A stretch of 42,902 nt of DNA. It comes from Phoronis australis. Taxonomy: Eukaryota > Phoronida > Phoronidae. Of the stretch, positions 42,561 through 42,902 are shown piece after piece (position 1 is the first letter of the stretch; the number at the start of each line of letters is the position of its first letter). The translations under genes and the position numbers were made by a program. The stretch spans positions 1 to 42,902 of the forward strand of contig NMRA01001130.1 of the NCBI GenBank assembly GCA_002633005.1. Reading direction: 5' to 3'. The notes below the pieces were generated by a model. That model searched no databases. It saw only the letters and a program-made list of their open reading frames with translations, and had not been told where the DNA came from.

Positions 42561-42902
42561 TATGATTATATAACGAATCAAAATTGATTTACTGTCAAAA
42601 CTGATATGCTGAATTTAAAGAAGGTAGTTGCACCCAATTTGGAGTTATTAAGAGGCATTATCTGAGAAAACCTGCAGAGGTCGGCGGCGGCATGTTAAAA
42701 TTCATGGATTTTGTCAATGGGGTTTTATTAAGGATACCAAACAATAAAATAAAAAGTTATTTTAAAAATCAAAAAAATGTTTTTGTATGGATTACAGCAC
42801 ATCCAATATTCCCATGTATTCCAATAGGGAAATGGGTAGTAAGTGTGGAATTTCAAAAGGCTTTTATTAGAAAGTAGTTCCTAACTATTTAAAGTGAGAT
42901 AT
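42561..42902. other. AT-rich window end
   Basis: A 61-codon frame at 42692-42877 has no domain. Its end has CCAATAGGGAAATGGG words, like the minisatellite at 33.5 kb. Confidence 0.3.

Overview
The window is animal nuclear DNA, most likely from a marine invertebrate; the species cannot be named from the sequence. Genes are split into small exons by long introns with GT-AG borders. EGF-type exons are in symmetric phase 1. The transposon load is typical of invertebrates: a pogo/Tigger transposon, Penelope-like retroelements, a LINE, a gypsy-like LTR element, a tRNA-derived SINE and several MITE-like repeats. There are no bacterial operons, rRNA genes or CRISPR arrays. Most long open frames outside the features listed here lie in repeats or are chance.

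Layout. 1-1.66 kb is a composite repeat array broken by three single-base Ns that each sit between near-identical sequences. At 1.6-1.96 kb a minus-strand exon encodes a Cys/His-rich module. From 2459 rightward I reconstruct a plus-strand secreted or membrane protein gene. It has a signal-peptide exon (2459-2582), two tandemly duplicated 147-bp EGF exons (4626-4772, 6880-7026), a Cys-rich exon (11816-12046), a short exon (12811-12858), and a possible terminal exon (13452-13558). A series of very small phase 1-1 exons follows (13663, 18426, 21884, 23727), then another EGF-like exon (26421-26543), helical exons (28005, 28278, 29677), and two larger phase 0-0 candidates (32092, 40515). Nearly all junctions agree in phase, but no transcript evidence is available, and one gene with alternative ends cannot be told from two neighbouring genes.

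Introns carry a degenerate Penelope endonuclease fragment (9.5-9.96 kb), two related MITEs (10.9 and 12.1 kb), a SINE (12.55 kb), a 45-bp satellite (13.8-14.44 kb), a TA-flanked pogo element whose transposase has one internal stop (14951-18263), a fold-back repeat (18.5-19.4 kb), further TIR elements, and a Penelope copy bounded by inverted repeats (30.3-31.1 kb).

At 35.1-38.8 kb an antisense LINE is split by a 2.4-kb non-autonomous LTR retrotransposon with a perfect 5-bp target duplication. Its LTRs hold a cluster of heat-shock-element matches just upstream of a TATA box, which is the most striking regulatory signal here. The right end (41.0-42.6 kb) is a tandem repeat of about 432 bp whose copies keep a DR1-type nuclear-receptor-like site.
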